DNA of 64,000 bases from Nitrosopumilaceae archaeon (lineage in GTDB: Archaea > Thermoproteota > Nitrososphaeria > Nitrososphaerales > Nitrosopumilaceae). Positions 7,809 through 16,638 of this stretch are shown one piece after another. A model generated the notes under the pieces. That model was not told the origin of the DNA and ran no database searches. It saw only the letters and a list, made by a program, of their open reading frames with translations. The DNA lies in assembly GCA_035631875.1 (NCBI GenBank), contig DASQHX010000006.1, positions 43,898-107,897 of the forward strand, given 5' to 3'. Position 1 is the stretch's first letter, and the number at the start of each line of letters is the position of its first letter. The position numbers were made by a program, and so were the translations under genes.

Positions 7809-8387
7809 CTAGTAAACATGCTCGCTAAACTCAGATCCTAAAGCAATGCTTGCTATTGTAGTATTAGGAGTGGTACGTGATTTCATTGTAAGATTAGGCA
7901 AAAATTGGTGAAAGATTTGTTTTAGCAACATTTCTGTAAAAAGGGACCACTTTATACCCAGATTGTGCTGGATGATAAAATGATGAATCTCTCCTTCAAT
8001 TCTATGATCCGATGTCATGCCAGATGCTTTCATATAATCCTCAAATGCTTCGATCGCTCTTTTGAGATCATAACTACCTTTCATGAACATAACCCAGTCT
8101 TTTATCAGTGGCAATATGGCATCGATTATTTTGTTTATCACATCTCCTTCCATCTCATCACCTAGTGTTTTGAGAATGTCTTTTGGAACAGGTATCATCC
8201 CAATTTTATCTGCAAATCTATCCCATTTGACGTATTTTTCTAAAATTTGTTTTACAAGAACATTTTGAGATATCTCTCTTTGCATGGCCTCTGTCTCAAG
8301 CTCGTCGACAATAAAACTTGGTAATCTGTAACTAATACTCCTGGTCTGTTCATGCTTTGGAGGGTGTGGCTGCCTTTTTACTACCAT
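7809..8387 (-). CDS. Ribbon-helix-helix-like N-terminus with helical C-terminal domain
   Basis: This 192-residue protein has a basic N-terminus (KRQPHPPKHEQTRS) followed by SYRLPSFIVDELETEA and NVLVKQILEKYVKW, a strand-helix-helix pattern like ribbon-helix-helix DNA-binding domains. Residues about 75-165 are helical with an IHHFIIQHNLG segment. It may be a DNA-binding regulator of the CBS neighbours. The long C-terminal domain is not one I recognise. Confidence 0.6.
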   Translation of the reverse strand: MVVKRQPHPPKHEQTRSISYRLPSFIVDELETEAMQREISQNVLVKQILEKYVKWDRFADKIGMIPVPKDILKTLGDEMEGDVINKIIDAILPLIKDWVMFMKGSYDLKRAIEAFEDYMKASGMTSDHRIEGEIHHFIIQHNLGIKWSLFTEMLLKQIFHQFLPNLTMKSRTTPNTTIASIALGSEFSEHVY

Positions 8388-8439
8388 CGGTGACTCTAGC
8401 TGACGTAAACTATTAAAACTATTGAAATTTTCTTTTATG

Positions 8440-8958
8440 TTATTTTTTACCGTGAGTGATATGAACCCTGTCTATGTGGTCACAAAGCAATTTATTATTC
8501 TTGAATTTTGCCGAACAGTAAGGACAAAACGTCTTGTCCACAATTTCTAATTCTGGTAACAAAATATTACTTTCTTTCAAATTTCCACATACCTGTTTTT
8601 GTGTAATTAGTCCAACTGGACGCTTATCCATGACAACCAATCTGCGTATGTCGTTTTTCTTCATGATCTCAAGGGCTTCTCTAACTAGTGCACTCTTGTT
8701 TATCGATATGATAGGACTTTTTGTTATCTCTTTAAGCGTGGTCTTTGTAGGATCAAGTCCTTTTGCTACGACATCATAAAGAATGTCTTTTTCTGTAACC
8801 ATTCCAATTATTTTATTTTTTTCAAAAACTAGAATACTGTCTACTTTTGACTCTACCATAGATTTTGCCGCATCTTGAATTGTAAGATTGCTTGAAATGG
8901 TAGTCATTTTGGGGTTTGTAAATTTTGAGACAGGCTCATTGAGAAGATCTAATGCCAT
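8440..8958 (-). CDS. CBS-pair protein with C-terminal C2H2 zinc finger
   Basis: This 172-residue protein has two CBS motifs (about 12-70 and 77-130; GMVTEKDILYDVV, GLITQKQVC) and a C-terminal finger: CPYC, 12 residues, H, four residues, H (VHITH). This is Cx2Cx12Hx4H, a classic C2H2 spacing. Archaeal CBS proteins fused to zinc modules are reported on ribosomes and nucleic acids, so a nucleotide-gated RNA- or DNA-binding role is plausible. It is separated by about 50 bp from the downstream RHH-like gene. Confidence 0.85.
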   Translation of the reverse strand: MALDLLNEPVSKFTNPKMTTISSNLTIQDAAKSMVESKVDSILVFEKNKIIGMVTEKDILYDVVAKGLDPTKTTLKEITKSPIISINKSALVREALEIMKKNDIRRLVVMDKRPVGLITQKQVCGNLKESNILLPELEIVDKTFCPYCSAKFKNNKLLCDHIDRVHITHGKK

Positions 8959-9082
8959 TATGTTATTTCCCTACATGATGAATTTAACTGAAGGGTTGTT
9001 TCTCATTTGTGGTAATAATGTGTAAATTGGATTATTTGCAATTTAATATATTGTCAATACAAAGTAGATCAAAGACTGTTAA

Positions 9083-9115
9083 AATTATCAGACCTGATTA
9101 TCAGTCTTGATATTT
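9083..9115. promoter_or_regulatory. Double overlapping operator
   Basis: AATTATCA-GACC-TGATTATCA-GTCT-TGATATT contains three half-sites in a row, so two palindromes share the central TGATTATCA. The TATA-like ATTTTTAAAAG follows at once, and the four-CBS gene starts at 9155. It is the only clear tandem site in the window. Confidence 0.7.
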
Positions 9116-9154
9116 TTAAAAGGCCTCTTATTTACTTGGAACAGCATATAAAAA

Positions 9155-10015
9155 ATGCAGTTAAAAAATGCTAGTCTTAACCAGGTAATCAAGAGAACAA
9201 TCACAATTTCACCAAAAATAACACTTCTTGATGCAAGGCAAATATTGTTGAGGCATAAAATTAGTAGGTTAATAGTATTACAAAATGAGAAACCGGTTGG
9301 AATAATAACGGAAAAAGATGTTGTTCGTGCAATTTATCAATTGGGAGGTAAACCAATTGAAGCCATTCGTGTAGACGAGTTCATGTCAAAAAAACTAGTC
9401 TCGATAACAGAAAAAGATACAATTTATGATTGTGCAAAACTGATGTTATCCCACCGGATTAGTTCCATCATAGTATTAAAAAAAGATGGCAGTTTAGCTG
9501 GAATAATAACAAAAACCGATTTAGCGTCTATATTTTTGACGCAAGCATCATCCCCACTACAAATATCAAAAGTCATGACAAAAGATGTCATTACAGTCAA
9601 ACCTGCTGATTCGCTTCTTTATGTAGAAAGCGTACTTGTGAATAATAGAATATCAAGAGTGGTGGTTGAAAGAAAAAAAATACCAGTAGGGATTATTACT
9701 CATCGAGATTTTATACCTGCAAAAATGCCGTTATGGATAAAACAATATGCAGATCCAAAAGAAACTGAAGAATTTACTTTAGGGGCGCATCCTCACGAGT
9801 ACAAATCGAATCAACTAAGCTATCTTCTTACATTCATAGCAGCAGACATCATGACCTCAAACCCTGTGATAGTAGATGTGAAAGAGGACGTTTCTACTGC
9901 CGCCTTGCTTATGATTAGGCACGGAATAAGCGGATTGCCTGTAGTAAGAAATTCGTTGCTTGCCGGAATAATAACAAAAACTGACATTGTAAAAGCAATT
10001 ACGTTTGAGAAATAA
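9155..10015 (+). CDS. Four-CBS-domain protein
   Basis: This 286-residue protein consists of four CBS motifs in two Bateman modules: about 6-62, 74-130, 138-190 and 228-284. Recurrent signatures are GIITEKDVVRA, GIITKTDLAS, GIITHRDF and GIITKTDIVKA. There is no further domain. Stand-alone four-CBS proteins of this size include a described archaeal ribosome hibernation factor, so a ribosome-associated dormancy role is possible but not shown. It is similar in length and order to the protein at 20666. Confidence 0.9.
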   Translation: MQLKNASLNQVIKRTITISPKITLLDARQILLRHKISRLIVLQNEKPVGIITEKDVVRAIYQLGGKPIEAIRVDEFMSKKLVSITEKDTIYDCAKLMLSHRISSIIVLKKDGSLAGIITKTDLASIFLTQASSPLQISKVMTKDVITVKPADSLLYVESVLVNNRISRVVVERKKIPVGIITHRDFIPAKMPLWIKQYADPKETEEFTLGAHPHEYKSNQLSYLLTFIAADIMTSNPVIVDVKEDVSTAALLMIRHGISGLPVVRNSLLAGIITKTDIVKAITFEK

Positions 10016-10089
10016 TCTCTAATAGATCAAAATCTACATTCTATAAATAAGAACTAGAATTAGAAATATACAATAAATCGAAACTGATT

Positions 10090-10548
10090 TTAATTATCCC
10101 AGTATTCGTAATCGTCTAATAAATTCTGATAAAGTTCAGCTTTGTAGTTTTCAGAATCTGATAATATCGTATTGAAATGTTTTACAAAATCTGTAACTGT
10201 AATGATTCCAAGTGGTTGATTGTTGTCTGTAACAACCACTCTTCTTATCTTCTTATCAAGCATTTTTCTAGCTATCTCATCTGCGGGAGTATGGGATGAT
10301 ACCATTGTAATAGGAGAAGTCATGATTTCTGTTGCAGCAAGTTCAGAAGCTCTTTTGTTTAGTACAATAACTTTGGATAACAAATCTCTTTCTGTTACTA
10401 TGCCTTGAGGTATTTCATTTTTTGTAAGAACTACACAACTGACGTTATTTTTGCCCATTATTTTTGCAATCTCAAATGCAGAAACAGTTGAATCAAGAGT
10501 AATGAGCTTCTTGCTCATTATGTCACGTGCAATACTCATAGAGTTCAT
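10090..10548 (-). CDS. CBS-pair protein with acidic tail
   Basis: This 152-residue protein has two CBS motifs (about 6-63 and 72-125; GIVTERDLLSK, GIITVTDFVKH) and a C-terminal helix ending YQNLLDDYEYWDN. The ATG follows TATA-like TTTATATC and the palindrome 10578-10597. It should be an adenine-nucleotide-sensing subunit for an unknown partner. Confidence 0.9.
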   Translation of the reverse strand: MNSMSIARDIMSKKLITLDSTVSAFEIAKIMGKNNVSCVVLTKNEIPQGIVTERDLLSKVIVLNKRASELAATEIMTSPITMVSSHTPADEIARKMLDKKIRRVVVTDNNQPLGIITVTDFVKHFNTILSDSENYKAELYQNLLDDYEYWDN

Positions 10549-10577
10549 GCTCTTTTTTGATATAAATCACCTAGTAA

Positions 10578-10597
10578 AATTATCAGGGTTGATAATG
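10578..10597. promoter_or_regulatory. Operator AATTATCA-N4-TGATAATG
   Basis: AATTATCA-GGGT-TGATAATG sits in the divergent gap between 10090-10548(-) and 10668(+). A further single half-site TTGATAATT lies at about 10612-10620, closer to the plus-strand TATA (CTTTAATATAAC). Both genes may be controlled. Confidence 0.7.
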
Positions 10598-10667
10598 ATG
10601 AAAAACCATTTTTGATAATTAACGAAGCATCTTTAATATAACAAGTTCTACCTTAATTGATAAAAGT

Positions 10668-10877
10668 TTGAAAAACGAATTTCTCTTTCAAGATCTCTAT
10701 CTTAAAAATAATAAAAGCATAATCAAGTCTGTTGTTGTTCCGCTTTCATGTTGTGTGTGCAAAAAAGAACTAAATGGAATTTCATTGACTGCGAAAGAAA
10801 TCAACGGAAAAACAGTCTTTCTTTGTTCACACCATTATCAGGCAGAACCTTATAAAATCGCCTTTAGGAAGCAATGA
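10668..10877 (+). CDS. Small Cys/His-rich zinc-binding protein
   Basis: This 69-residue protein starts with TTG about 25 nt after CTTTAATATAAC. It contains SCCVCKKEL and, about 20 residues later, LCSHHYQ, giving CxxC plus CxHH zinc ligands. It resembles other one-finger thaumarchaeal adaptors such as that at 236. Its TGA directly abuts the next ATG, so it heads a three-gene operon ending in a UspA protein. Confidence 0.6.
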   Translation: MKNEFLFQDLYLKNNKSIIKSVVVPLSCCVCKKELNGISLTAKEINGKTVFLCSHHYQAEPYKIAFRKQ

Positions 10878-11150
10878 ATGATGACGATACAGCCTGAGAT
10901 AAAAGAAATTATAGAAAATCAGATGGACTTGATGATAAAACAGACAAAAGCCTATCTACCATTTATCAAACTGGCCTTTCCTGGAGTAAAAGACCTGTCA
11001 GAAATGTGCTTTAATTTGATCGTTGGAAATGTACTCACCACATTTGTATCTCAGTATGCCATGAGAATGCAATATCCTAAAGAGCCGGATTTTATAGAAT
11101 TTGGTATGATTACACAAAGCTACAAAGAAAAAATCAAGGAAATGTTCTAG
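10878..11150 (+). CDS. Hypothetical helical protein in a UspA operon
   Basis: This 90-residue protein has mostly alpha-helical character. It begins ATGATG directly after the stop of the zinc protein, and its own TAG abuts the ATG of the UspA gene. Zero-base spacing on both sides makes co-translation likely. MCFNLIVGNVLTTFVSQYAM may be a buried helix or weak membrane helix. No family recognised. Confidence 0.6.
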   Translation: MMTIQPEIKEIIENQMDLMIKQTKAYLPFIKLAFPGVKDLSEMCFNLIVGNVLTTFVSQYAMRMQYPKEPDFIEFGMITQSYKEKIKEMF

Positions 11151-11597
11151 ATGATGATCCGAAACATTCTGGTTCCATACGAGGGGTCACCAATGTCGAA
11201 AAAGGCACTAGAGTTGGGAAAAGAAATTGCGCGAAATTTTAACGCAACACTGAATATTTTGATGGTAGTTCCACTCTATTATCCTATTAGTGATTCAATA
11301 TACGTGGGTGCGATGGCTACTAATTATCAAAAAATTGTAAAAGAGCTAACAACTCAAGGAGAAAAAGATCTTGGTAAGGTGACAGAAAAATGTCGTGAAG
11401 AGGGTGCAAAGGCATCTTACAAGATAGTTCATGATGATGTCTCTAATGCAATTTTAAAACAAGCCAAGAAAAATAAGACTGATCTTATAATAATGGGTAG
11501 CAGGCGCATGAAAGGTCTTGCAGCAATCAAAAGAATTGGTAGCACAGCTAGATATGTTTCTGAACATGCTACATGCCCTGTAACTATAGTACACTAA
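11151..11597 (+). CDS. Universal stress protein (UspA family)
   Basis: This 148-residue protein has the Rossmann-like Usp fold: NILVPYEGSPMSKKAL at the start, IIMGSRRMKGLAAIKRIGST near the end, and VTIVH as last strand. The Gx2Gx9G(S/T) ATP motif is degenerate here (GSRRMKG), so nucleotide binding is uncertain. It is the last gene of the operon starting at 10668. Confidence 0.88.
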   Translation: MMIRNILVPYEGSPMSKKALELGKEIARNFNATLNILMVVPLYYPISDSIYVGAMATNYQKIVKELTTQGEKDLGKVTEKCREEGAKASYKIVHDDVSNAILKQAKKNKTDLIIMGSRRMKGLAAIKRIGSTARYVSEHATCPVTIVH

Positions 11598-11615
11598 CAC
11601 ATTTTGTTATAGAAA

Positions 11616-12002
11616 CTAATCTATTCGTATTTTCTTTCCAGTACTTATTTTAGGCAAAGAAATTCTAAGTATGCCATTTTTGAATTTAGAAGAAATTCGT
11701 TTTATATTAATTGCTGGTGGGAGAGGAAGTGTTTTTTTGAAATAATCAAATTCTGTTACACAATTAAACTTGGAAACACAATATATTTTTTCAAGCTTAG
11801 CTTTGATAATCAAATGATGTGTAGTAAGAATTACGCATATATTCTTCTTATTTACAAAAGGCAGATCTATTTCTAAAATCCATTCTGCATCTTTTTCCTC
11901 AAGGCGAGAAAGCGGCATGAGCTCTTTGTTGAGAAAATCATCAATTTCTTTGCCTAATGTGTTAACCTGCCTTCCAAACATTGAGAGAAAATTGCTTGTC
12001 AT
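11616..12002 (-). CDS. Divergent Hsp20/alpha-crystallin-like chaperone
   Basis: This 128-residue protein has an N-terminal helix, then DAEWILEIDLPFVNKKNI, which matches the start of an alpha-crystallin domain. It ends with FKNGILRISLPKIS, the conserved NGxLxIxLPK strand. The middle is unusual, with YCVSKFNCVTEF replacing the typical GEYxRxFxLP strand. It lies 3 bp after the PAC2 gene, so a joint protein-quality operon is likely. Confidence 0.8.
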   Translation of the reverse strand: MTSNFLSMFGRQVNTLGKEIDDFLNKELMPLSRLEEKDAEWILEIDLPFVNKKNICVILTTHHLIIKAKLEKIYCVSKFNCVTEFDYFKKTLPLPPAINIKRISSKFKNGILRISLPKISTGKKIRID

Positions 12003-12005
12003 GTC

Positions 12006-12746
12006 CTATTTGTAAATTTGTGGTGGTACTGTGGGTTGTTCTTTTCCTTGCTGTAGGACGCCCAAGGTTTCTTCCATTAGTTGTCTATTGTGTAGTCGTA
12101 AAAAGTCAATCTGGTCTTTAAATTCGGTCAATTCTATCTCGATCTTGAGCATTCGCGAAATCGTCTTTATGGTATGCATTGCAGATTCGGGATCTGGAAA
12201 GAAAAAATTACATTCTGTATAAAGAACCATTACAGGAATTGGTGAGTTTTTTAAGATGGATAGTATGGTCGCATCAGGCCCAGTAATCATTCCAGAGAGA
12301 AATTTTGGTATTTCGTTTTCATACAGTGTTTTTTCAAGACTTTGTTTTGTTACAAGACCATACGTCGATAGTTTAGACGAATTTCTTTCCGGAACATGAA
12401 TACCATTAAAAATTATGATGTAATCAATGTTATTTTTTTTAGAAAATTCGATTATTGATTCGGTAAATCCTGGAGCTAGTTCATAATCAATTGGAATGTC
12501 GGAAAGCACTGCAAAAAGTGTTCCTTTTTTATATAGCCTTACCGGACCCAAAAGTTCACCGTTTTCGATAAACATTATTGAAGATAAATCAGGATTATCT
12601 ATTTCCCCAACTAATTCCATTTTGAGTGAATGAATTATGTATGTGAGTGAGAGAGTACCTATTAAACCAGGACCAGGAATTCCTACTAGTAAAACTGATG
12701 GTACAGTGTTGACCTTTTCCAGTTTTTTGAGTTTGGTCTTGCCCAT
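12006..12746 (-). CDS. PAC2-family proteasome-assembly-chaperone-like protein
   Basis: This 246-residue protein shows the PAC2 features: VLLVGIPGPGLIGTLSLTYI near the N-terminus, ELVGEIDNPDL, GMITGPDATIL in the middle and VMVLYTECNFFFPDPESA. The C-terminus is a predicted coiled coil (about 200-235). In eukaryotes PAC2 assists proteasome assembly; archaeal homologues are uncharacterised. It is divergent from the thermosome gene and precedes an Hsp20 gene, which suits protein quality control. Confidence 0.85.
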   Translation of the reverse strand: MGKTKLKKLEKVNTVPSVLLVGIPGPGLIGTLSLTYIIHSLKMELVGEIDNPDLSSIMFIENGELLGPVRLYKKGTLFAVLSDIPIDYELAPGFTESIIEFSKKNNIDYIIIFNGIHVPERNSSKLSTYGLVTKQSLEKTLYENEIPKFLSGMITGPDATILSILKNSPIPVMVLYTECNFFFPDPESAMHTIKTISRMLKIEIELTEFKDQIDFLRLHNRQLMEETLGVLQQGKEQPTVPPQIYK

Positions 12747-12869
12747 TTTGTAAACAATTGTTTAGATGTTTATTCTGTTAGAAAACAACTGCTACCATTA
12801 CCATAGATGATAATCATGTATGAAATTCAGGTGCATGTAATAATAAGAAATATCATAAATTACAAACAA

Positions 12870-14513
12870 ATGGCTTCGGTTCAAACCACTGCGGAAGGGA
12901 TCCCTGTAATTGTTTTAAAAGAGGGCTCTAAACAATCCAGAGGTCGTGAAGCACAACGAAATAACATTGCTGCTGCTAAACTAGTGGCAGAGATAATTAC
13001 TACCAGCCTTGGTCCGCGGGGAATGGATAAGATGCTTGTTGACTCAATCGGAGATATAACAATTACAAATGATGGCGCCACAATTTTAAAAGAAATTGAT
13101 GTTCAACATCCTGCAGCCAAGATGATGGTAGAAGTTGCAAAGGCAACCGATAGTGAGGTAGGAGATGGAACCACATCTGCAGTTGTATTTGCAGGAGCAT
13201 TATTAGAAAAAGCTGAGGTACTTATTGATAATGATATTCATCCTGTAATTGTTGCAGATGGATACAAGAAGGCATCAATGAAAGCCATATCATTTTTGAG
13301 TGATATTGCACAAAAAGTAGACACAAAGGATAGAAAAATACTAGAAAAAATTGCAGTAACATCAATGTCTACAAAACTTGTTTCCATAGAAGCCCCAGAT
13401 CTTGCAAAACTTGTTGTTGACGCTGCACTTTCTGTTGTAACACAAAAAGATGTGGGTTATAATGTTGATCTAAATAATATCAAAGTCGAGAAAAAAGCAG
13501 GTGGGTCTATTGAAGACAGCAAAATGATAAACGGAATTGTTTTGGACAAAGAAATTGTTCACAGTGGAATGCCAAAAAAGATTGAAAATGCAAAGATAGC
13601 TCTTATCAGTGCCCCACTTGAAATAGAAAAAACTGAGTTTGAAGCAAAAATAAACATCTCAAGCCCAGACCAAATAAAATCATTCATGGAAGAAGAAGAT
13701 AGTATTATCAAAGGAATGGTTGATAAAATAAAATCTACTAACGCAAATGTGATTTTATGCCAGAAAGGCATTGATGATATTGCACAACATTATCTTTCCA
13801 AAGAAGGAATAGTTGCGGTGAGACGAGTCAAAGAAAGTGACATGTCCAAACTTGCAAAAGCAACAGGTGGTCGAATCGTAGGAAGTGTCCATGATCTGAC
13901 TGGAAAGGATCTAGGTCAGGCACAAAACGTTGAAGAAAAAACAATAGAAAACGATAATTGGGTTTTCATTGAAGGTTGTAAAAATCCAAAAGCTGTTACC
14001 CTACTTCTTCGGGGCGGTACTCAGAGAGTAATCGATGAAGCAGAAAGATCAATTCATGATGCGTTGATGGTTGTAAAAGACGTAATTGAAAGACCTTTGA
14101 TAGTATATGGCGGCGGTGCTCCTGAAATCTATGTTGCAACAAAATTAAGAGCATGGGCGCAATCCTTGTCAGGAAGAGAACAACTCGCAGTTGAAAAGTT
14201 CGCCGAAGCTTTAGAATCAATACCAATTGCACTTGCAAGAAATGCCGGAATGAATACAATAGATGCCATAACTCAACTTCGTGCAAAGCATAATGCAGGA
14301 GAAAAATGGACTGGAATTGCAGTTATAGACGGCGGCGTGGTAACTGATATGCAAAAATTAGATATTGTTGAACCAGTTAAGGTAAAAGAACAAGTAATCA
14401 AGTCAGCGACTGAAACTGCCAACATGATACTTAGAATTGATAATGTTGTAGCATCATCCAAATCCAATATGCCCAACTCTTCTCCTGGGCAAATGCCAAA
14501 CATGGGCATGTAG
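12870..14513 (+). CDS. Thermosome (group II chaperonin) subunit
   Basis: An upstream ATG at 12807 is in frame, but family alignments begin at [10 protein letters not shown], so I chose 12870 (547 residues). Visible motifs are [39 protein letters not shown] (ATP site), VYGGGAPEI and the closing DGGVVTDM. The C-terminal tail is Met/Gly/Pro-rich (PGQMPNMGM), as is usual for cavity-facing tails. It forms ATP-driven folding rings in the cytosol. Confidence 0.97.
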   Translation: MASVQTTAEGIPVIVLKEGSKQSRGREAQRNNIAAAKLVAEIITTSLGPRGMDKMLVDSIGDITITNDGATILKEIDVQHPAAKMMVEVAKATDSEVGDGTTSAVVFAGALLEKAEVLIDNDIHPVIVADGYKKASMKAISFLSDIAQKVDTKDRKILEKIAVTSMSTKLVSIEAPDLAKLVVDAALSVVTQKDVGYNVDLNNIKVEKKAGGSIEDSKMINGIVLDKEIVHSGMPKKIENAKIALISAPLEIEKTEFEAKINISSPDQIKSFMEEEDSIIKGMVDKIKSTNANVILCQKGIDDIAQHYLSKEGIVAVRRVKESDMSKLAKATGGRIVGSVHDLTGKDLGQAQNVEEKTIENDNWVFIEGCKNPKAVTLLLRGGTQRVIDEAERSIHDALMVVKDVIERPLIVYGGGAPEIYVATKLRAWAQSLSGREQLAVEKFAEALESIPIALARNAGMNTIDAITQLRAKHNAGEKWTGIAVIDGGVVTDMQKLDIVEPVKVKEQVIKSATETANMILRIDNVVASSKSNMPNSSPGQMPNMGM

Positions 14514-14557
14514 TAATTAGTTGAATCTTATTCTCTAATCTTCTTATTTTCGTGACG

Positions 14558-14577
14558 TCGTTTCACTATTGAGAATA
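14558..14577. promoter_or_regulatory. Operator variant upstream of zinc-finger micro-gene
   Basis: TCGTTTCA-CTAT-TGAGAATA is a weak palindrome. The paralogous micro-gene at 22639 has GATTTTCA-ACAC-TGAGAATG at the same place. The conservation between the two promoters (TGAGAAT, then TTCTTATA, then AAAG) is the main evidence. Confidence 0.45.
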
Positions 14578-14611
14578 ATGTCTGCTATTCTTATACCATA
14601 AAGACTGTTAA

Positions 14612-14719
14612 ATGATTATGACAATATGGAAATGTTATAGATGCGGTCTGACATTTAAAGAGGAAAATCACGTGATTATACACAAAGATATATCAGCACA
14701 TAATCCAAGAAAACTATAA
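14612..14719 (+). CDS. C2H2 zinc-finger micro-protein, copy 1
   Basis: This 35-residue protein is almost entirely one zinc finger: CYRC, 12 residues, H, five residues, H (Cx2Cx12Hx5H). A TATA-like CTTATACC lies about 22 nt before the ATG. The protein at 22639 shares TxWKCYRC-LTFKEEN and HK-IS-H with it. Single C2H2 fingers in archaea usually bind DNA, RNA or protein partners. The close duplicate and shared promoter layout support a real gene. Confidence 0.7.
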   Translation: MIMTIWKCYRCGLTFKEENHVIIHKDISAHNPRKL

Positions 14720-14811
14720 TTGGTAATGCGTTAACTCAAAAGATTTTCTATCAATTACTCTGTATATGGTTTGATTTAACAACGATTTTACGATTGATAT
14801 TTGAGTTGTAA

Positions 14812-15978
14812 CTAGAATATTTGATTCTTGTCTATTTTTCTAATAGACATCTTCCAACGTTTTTTACTTCGCTTTGACAGATTTCGAATTATTTTTTGTC
14901 CTAATATGTCAAACACTTTTGAAAGATCCCATCCCATTTCTATATAGCTATGAGTATTATACGGTGTAATTATTCTCACAGCAACTTCGTAATTCTTTCT
15001 TTCTCCACGAGCATCATGAATTATCTTTATTGATGCTCTTGCCTCTTCAACTTCAGGAAAGACTTTGGTTAGATTCCTGATTATTTTTTGAAATTTAGTC
15101 TTCACAATCTCAGCATTATTCAAATCTTCTGGAAGTCCCATGACGTAGAGTGGAACATCACTTGAAATTTTTTTCTCAAGTAGGCCAATTATGTCCTTGT
15201 ATGTTATTATTCCATGGAGATTTCCCCACAGTGTTAATAAACAACAGGTTGTGTTTGCTTTTAACATAGATTCTATTACCGTGCTAAGCGAGTCATTTGT
15301 ATTGCATTGAGGAATGCGTGCACTTCCGATATTACCTATTTGTGATGCCATTCTTCTTGAGGGATTGACTCCTCTTTGATCACTACCTATTCTTTCTGAT
15401 GGAGTTAGCAATGGAAGTATGTGCATTGATGTCAGAACATTTGAGACTTTACCCTCATCAAGTACAGGTATGTGATCTATCCTTTTTGACATCATTATTT
15501 TTTTGGCTTTGACAAGTTCTTCCTTACCATCTACTGTGATTGGATTTGGTGTTAGAATGGTATTAGCTTTAATCCAATTCAAGCTGTGTCTAGACAATAA
15601 TTCTATAATTTTTTTTGCTGTAACTACTCCCACTATCTGATTTTTATCAACTAATGGAACTGCGCGCATTCTATAATGTGCAAGCATTGTAGCTGCCTCT
15701 CCAACAGTGGCATTTTTTGATAGGGGTGTAATTCGGCGTAATAATGAATCAACTTTCATCTGAGGAATGTCTCTTGTTGCTAAAAGATCCCGTGCATTAA
15801 TTGTGAAAACTGAGTTACCCTTCATACAAAAGACATCATAAGCATCATTTTCATTCATGACACTGATGACCCGAGAGATCGTAGATGAAGGATCTATAGT
15901 TACAGCTTTACTTAATAGCTGACCTGCTTTGGTCTCACGAACTATCTTTAGATGATCATAAGTTACATTTGCATTCAT
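14812..15978 (-). CDS. Four-CBS protein with C-terminal HPF-like domain
   Basis: This 388-residue protein has CBS motifs at about 18-70, 78-130, 140-190 and 215-270. Then comes a domain of about 100 residues (about 278-380) that looks like ribosome hibernation factors (HPF/S30EA type): IKIIHDARGERKNYEVAVRI, a basic strand pair, and a helix with KIIRNLSKRSKKR. A CBS-plus-ribosome-binding fusion would tie adenylate sensing to ribosome silencing. The domain assignment rests on pattern only; a BON or KH-like fold is an alternative. Confidence 0.75.
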   Translation of the reverse strand: MNANVTYDHLKIVRETKAGQLLSKAVTIDPSSTISRVISVMNENDAYDVFCMKGNSVFTINARDLLATRDIPQMKVDSLLRRITPLSKNATVGEAATMLAHYRMRAVPLVDKNQIVGVVTAKKIIELLSRHSLNWIKANTILTPNPITVDGKEELVKAKKIMMSKRIDHIPVLDEGKVSNVLTSMHILPLLTPSERIGSDQRGVNPSRRMASQIGNIGSARIPQCNTNDSLSTVIESMLKANTTCCLLTLWGNLHGIITYKDIIGLLEKKISSDVPLYVMGLPEDLNNAEIVKTKFQKIIRNLTKVFPEVEEARASIKIIHDARGERKNYEVAVRIITPYNTHSYIEMGWDLSKVFDILGQKIIRNLSKRSKKRWKMSIRKIDKNQIF

Positions 15979-16143
15979 CTAGTATGCACCTTTGAGTTTT
16001 GGTTTAAAATGCTTGTCATATTGTTCTACCTGAATGGCTTTTGTCTACTATAAAAGAGGTTAAACTGATTTTCAAGAATAATAATTAGGTTCGATAATTG
16101 TATTTTGTAGGGATTAGAAAGTTATCTGCAAAAAACGGTGTAT

Positions 16144-16163
16144 AATTATCAACGGTGATATTG
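16144..16163. promoter_or_regulatory. Operator AATTATCA-N4-TGATATTG
   Basis: AATTATCA-ACGG-TGATATTG lies about 6 bp upstream of TATA-like AGATATTAAATC; the UspA gene starts at 16204. Confidence 0.65.
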
Positions 16164-16203
16164 TTGATAAGATATTAAATCAACCATTTTGAGGTAATAT
16201 TTT

Positions 16204-16629
16204 ATGATCAAGGAAAAAATTAAGAAGATCCTAGTTCCCTTGGATGGCTCAAAGAACTCGTTTAGAGGACTGGATACTGGGATATATCTTGCAAGACAGT
16301 GCGGAGCTACACTTACAGGACTGTTTGTTATGTCAATCTATCCAAGATCATTTATGCCAATAACATATGATAAGAAATACCTGACAAAAGCTACCAAGGA
16401 GTTTATGGAGAATGCAAAAAAACGGGCTGCTCAAAACGGCATTGTCTTTGTCGGAAAAACAATTGTTGGAAATGAATCGTCTGAGATAGTTGATTTTGCT
16501 GCGAAAAACAAATTTGACATCATAGTTATAGGAGCACGAGGTCTTGGCAGTGTAAAGGAAGCATTTCTTGGCAGCGTATCACATGGAGTGGTTCACAAAT
16601 CAAAGATTCCTGTCTTGATTGTCAAATAG
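16204..16629 (+). CDS. Universal stress protein (UspA family)
   Basis: This 141-residue protein begins KKILVPLDGSKNSFRGL. It has a complete ATP motif near the C-terminus: GARGLGSVKEAFLGSVS (Gx2Gx9GS). ATP-binding Usps respond to energy state and stress. It is followed after 9 bp by a TIR-domain gene, so the two are likely co-expressed under the operator at 16144. It is about 60% like the Usp at 17148 by eye. Confidence 0.93.
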   Translation: MIKEKIKKILVPLDGSKNSFRGLDTGIYLARQCGATLTGLFVMSIYPRSFMPITYDKKYLTKATKEFMENAKKRAAQNGIVFVGKTIVGNESSEIVDFAAKNKFDIIVIGARGLGSVKEAFLGSVSHGVVHKSKIPVLIVK

Positions 16630-16638
16630 CAGAATATC

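Noticed and set aside
12881..13081. Minus-strand open frames inside the thermosome gene
   Set aside because: They are shadows of a strongly conserved gene on the other strand and have no promoter.
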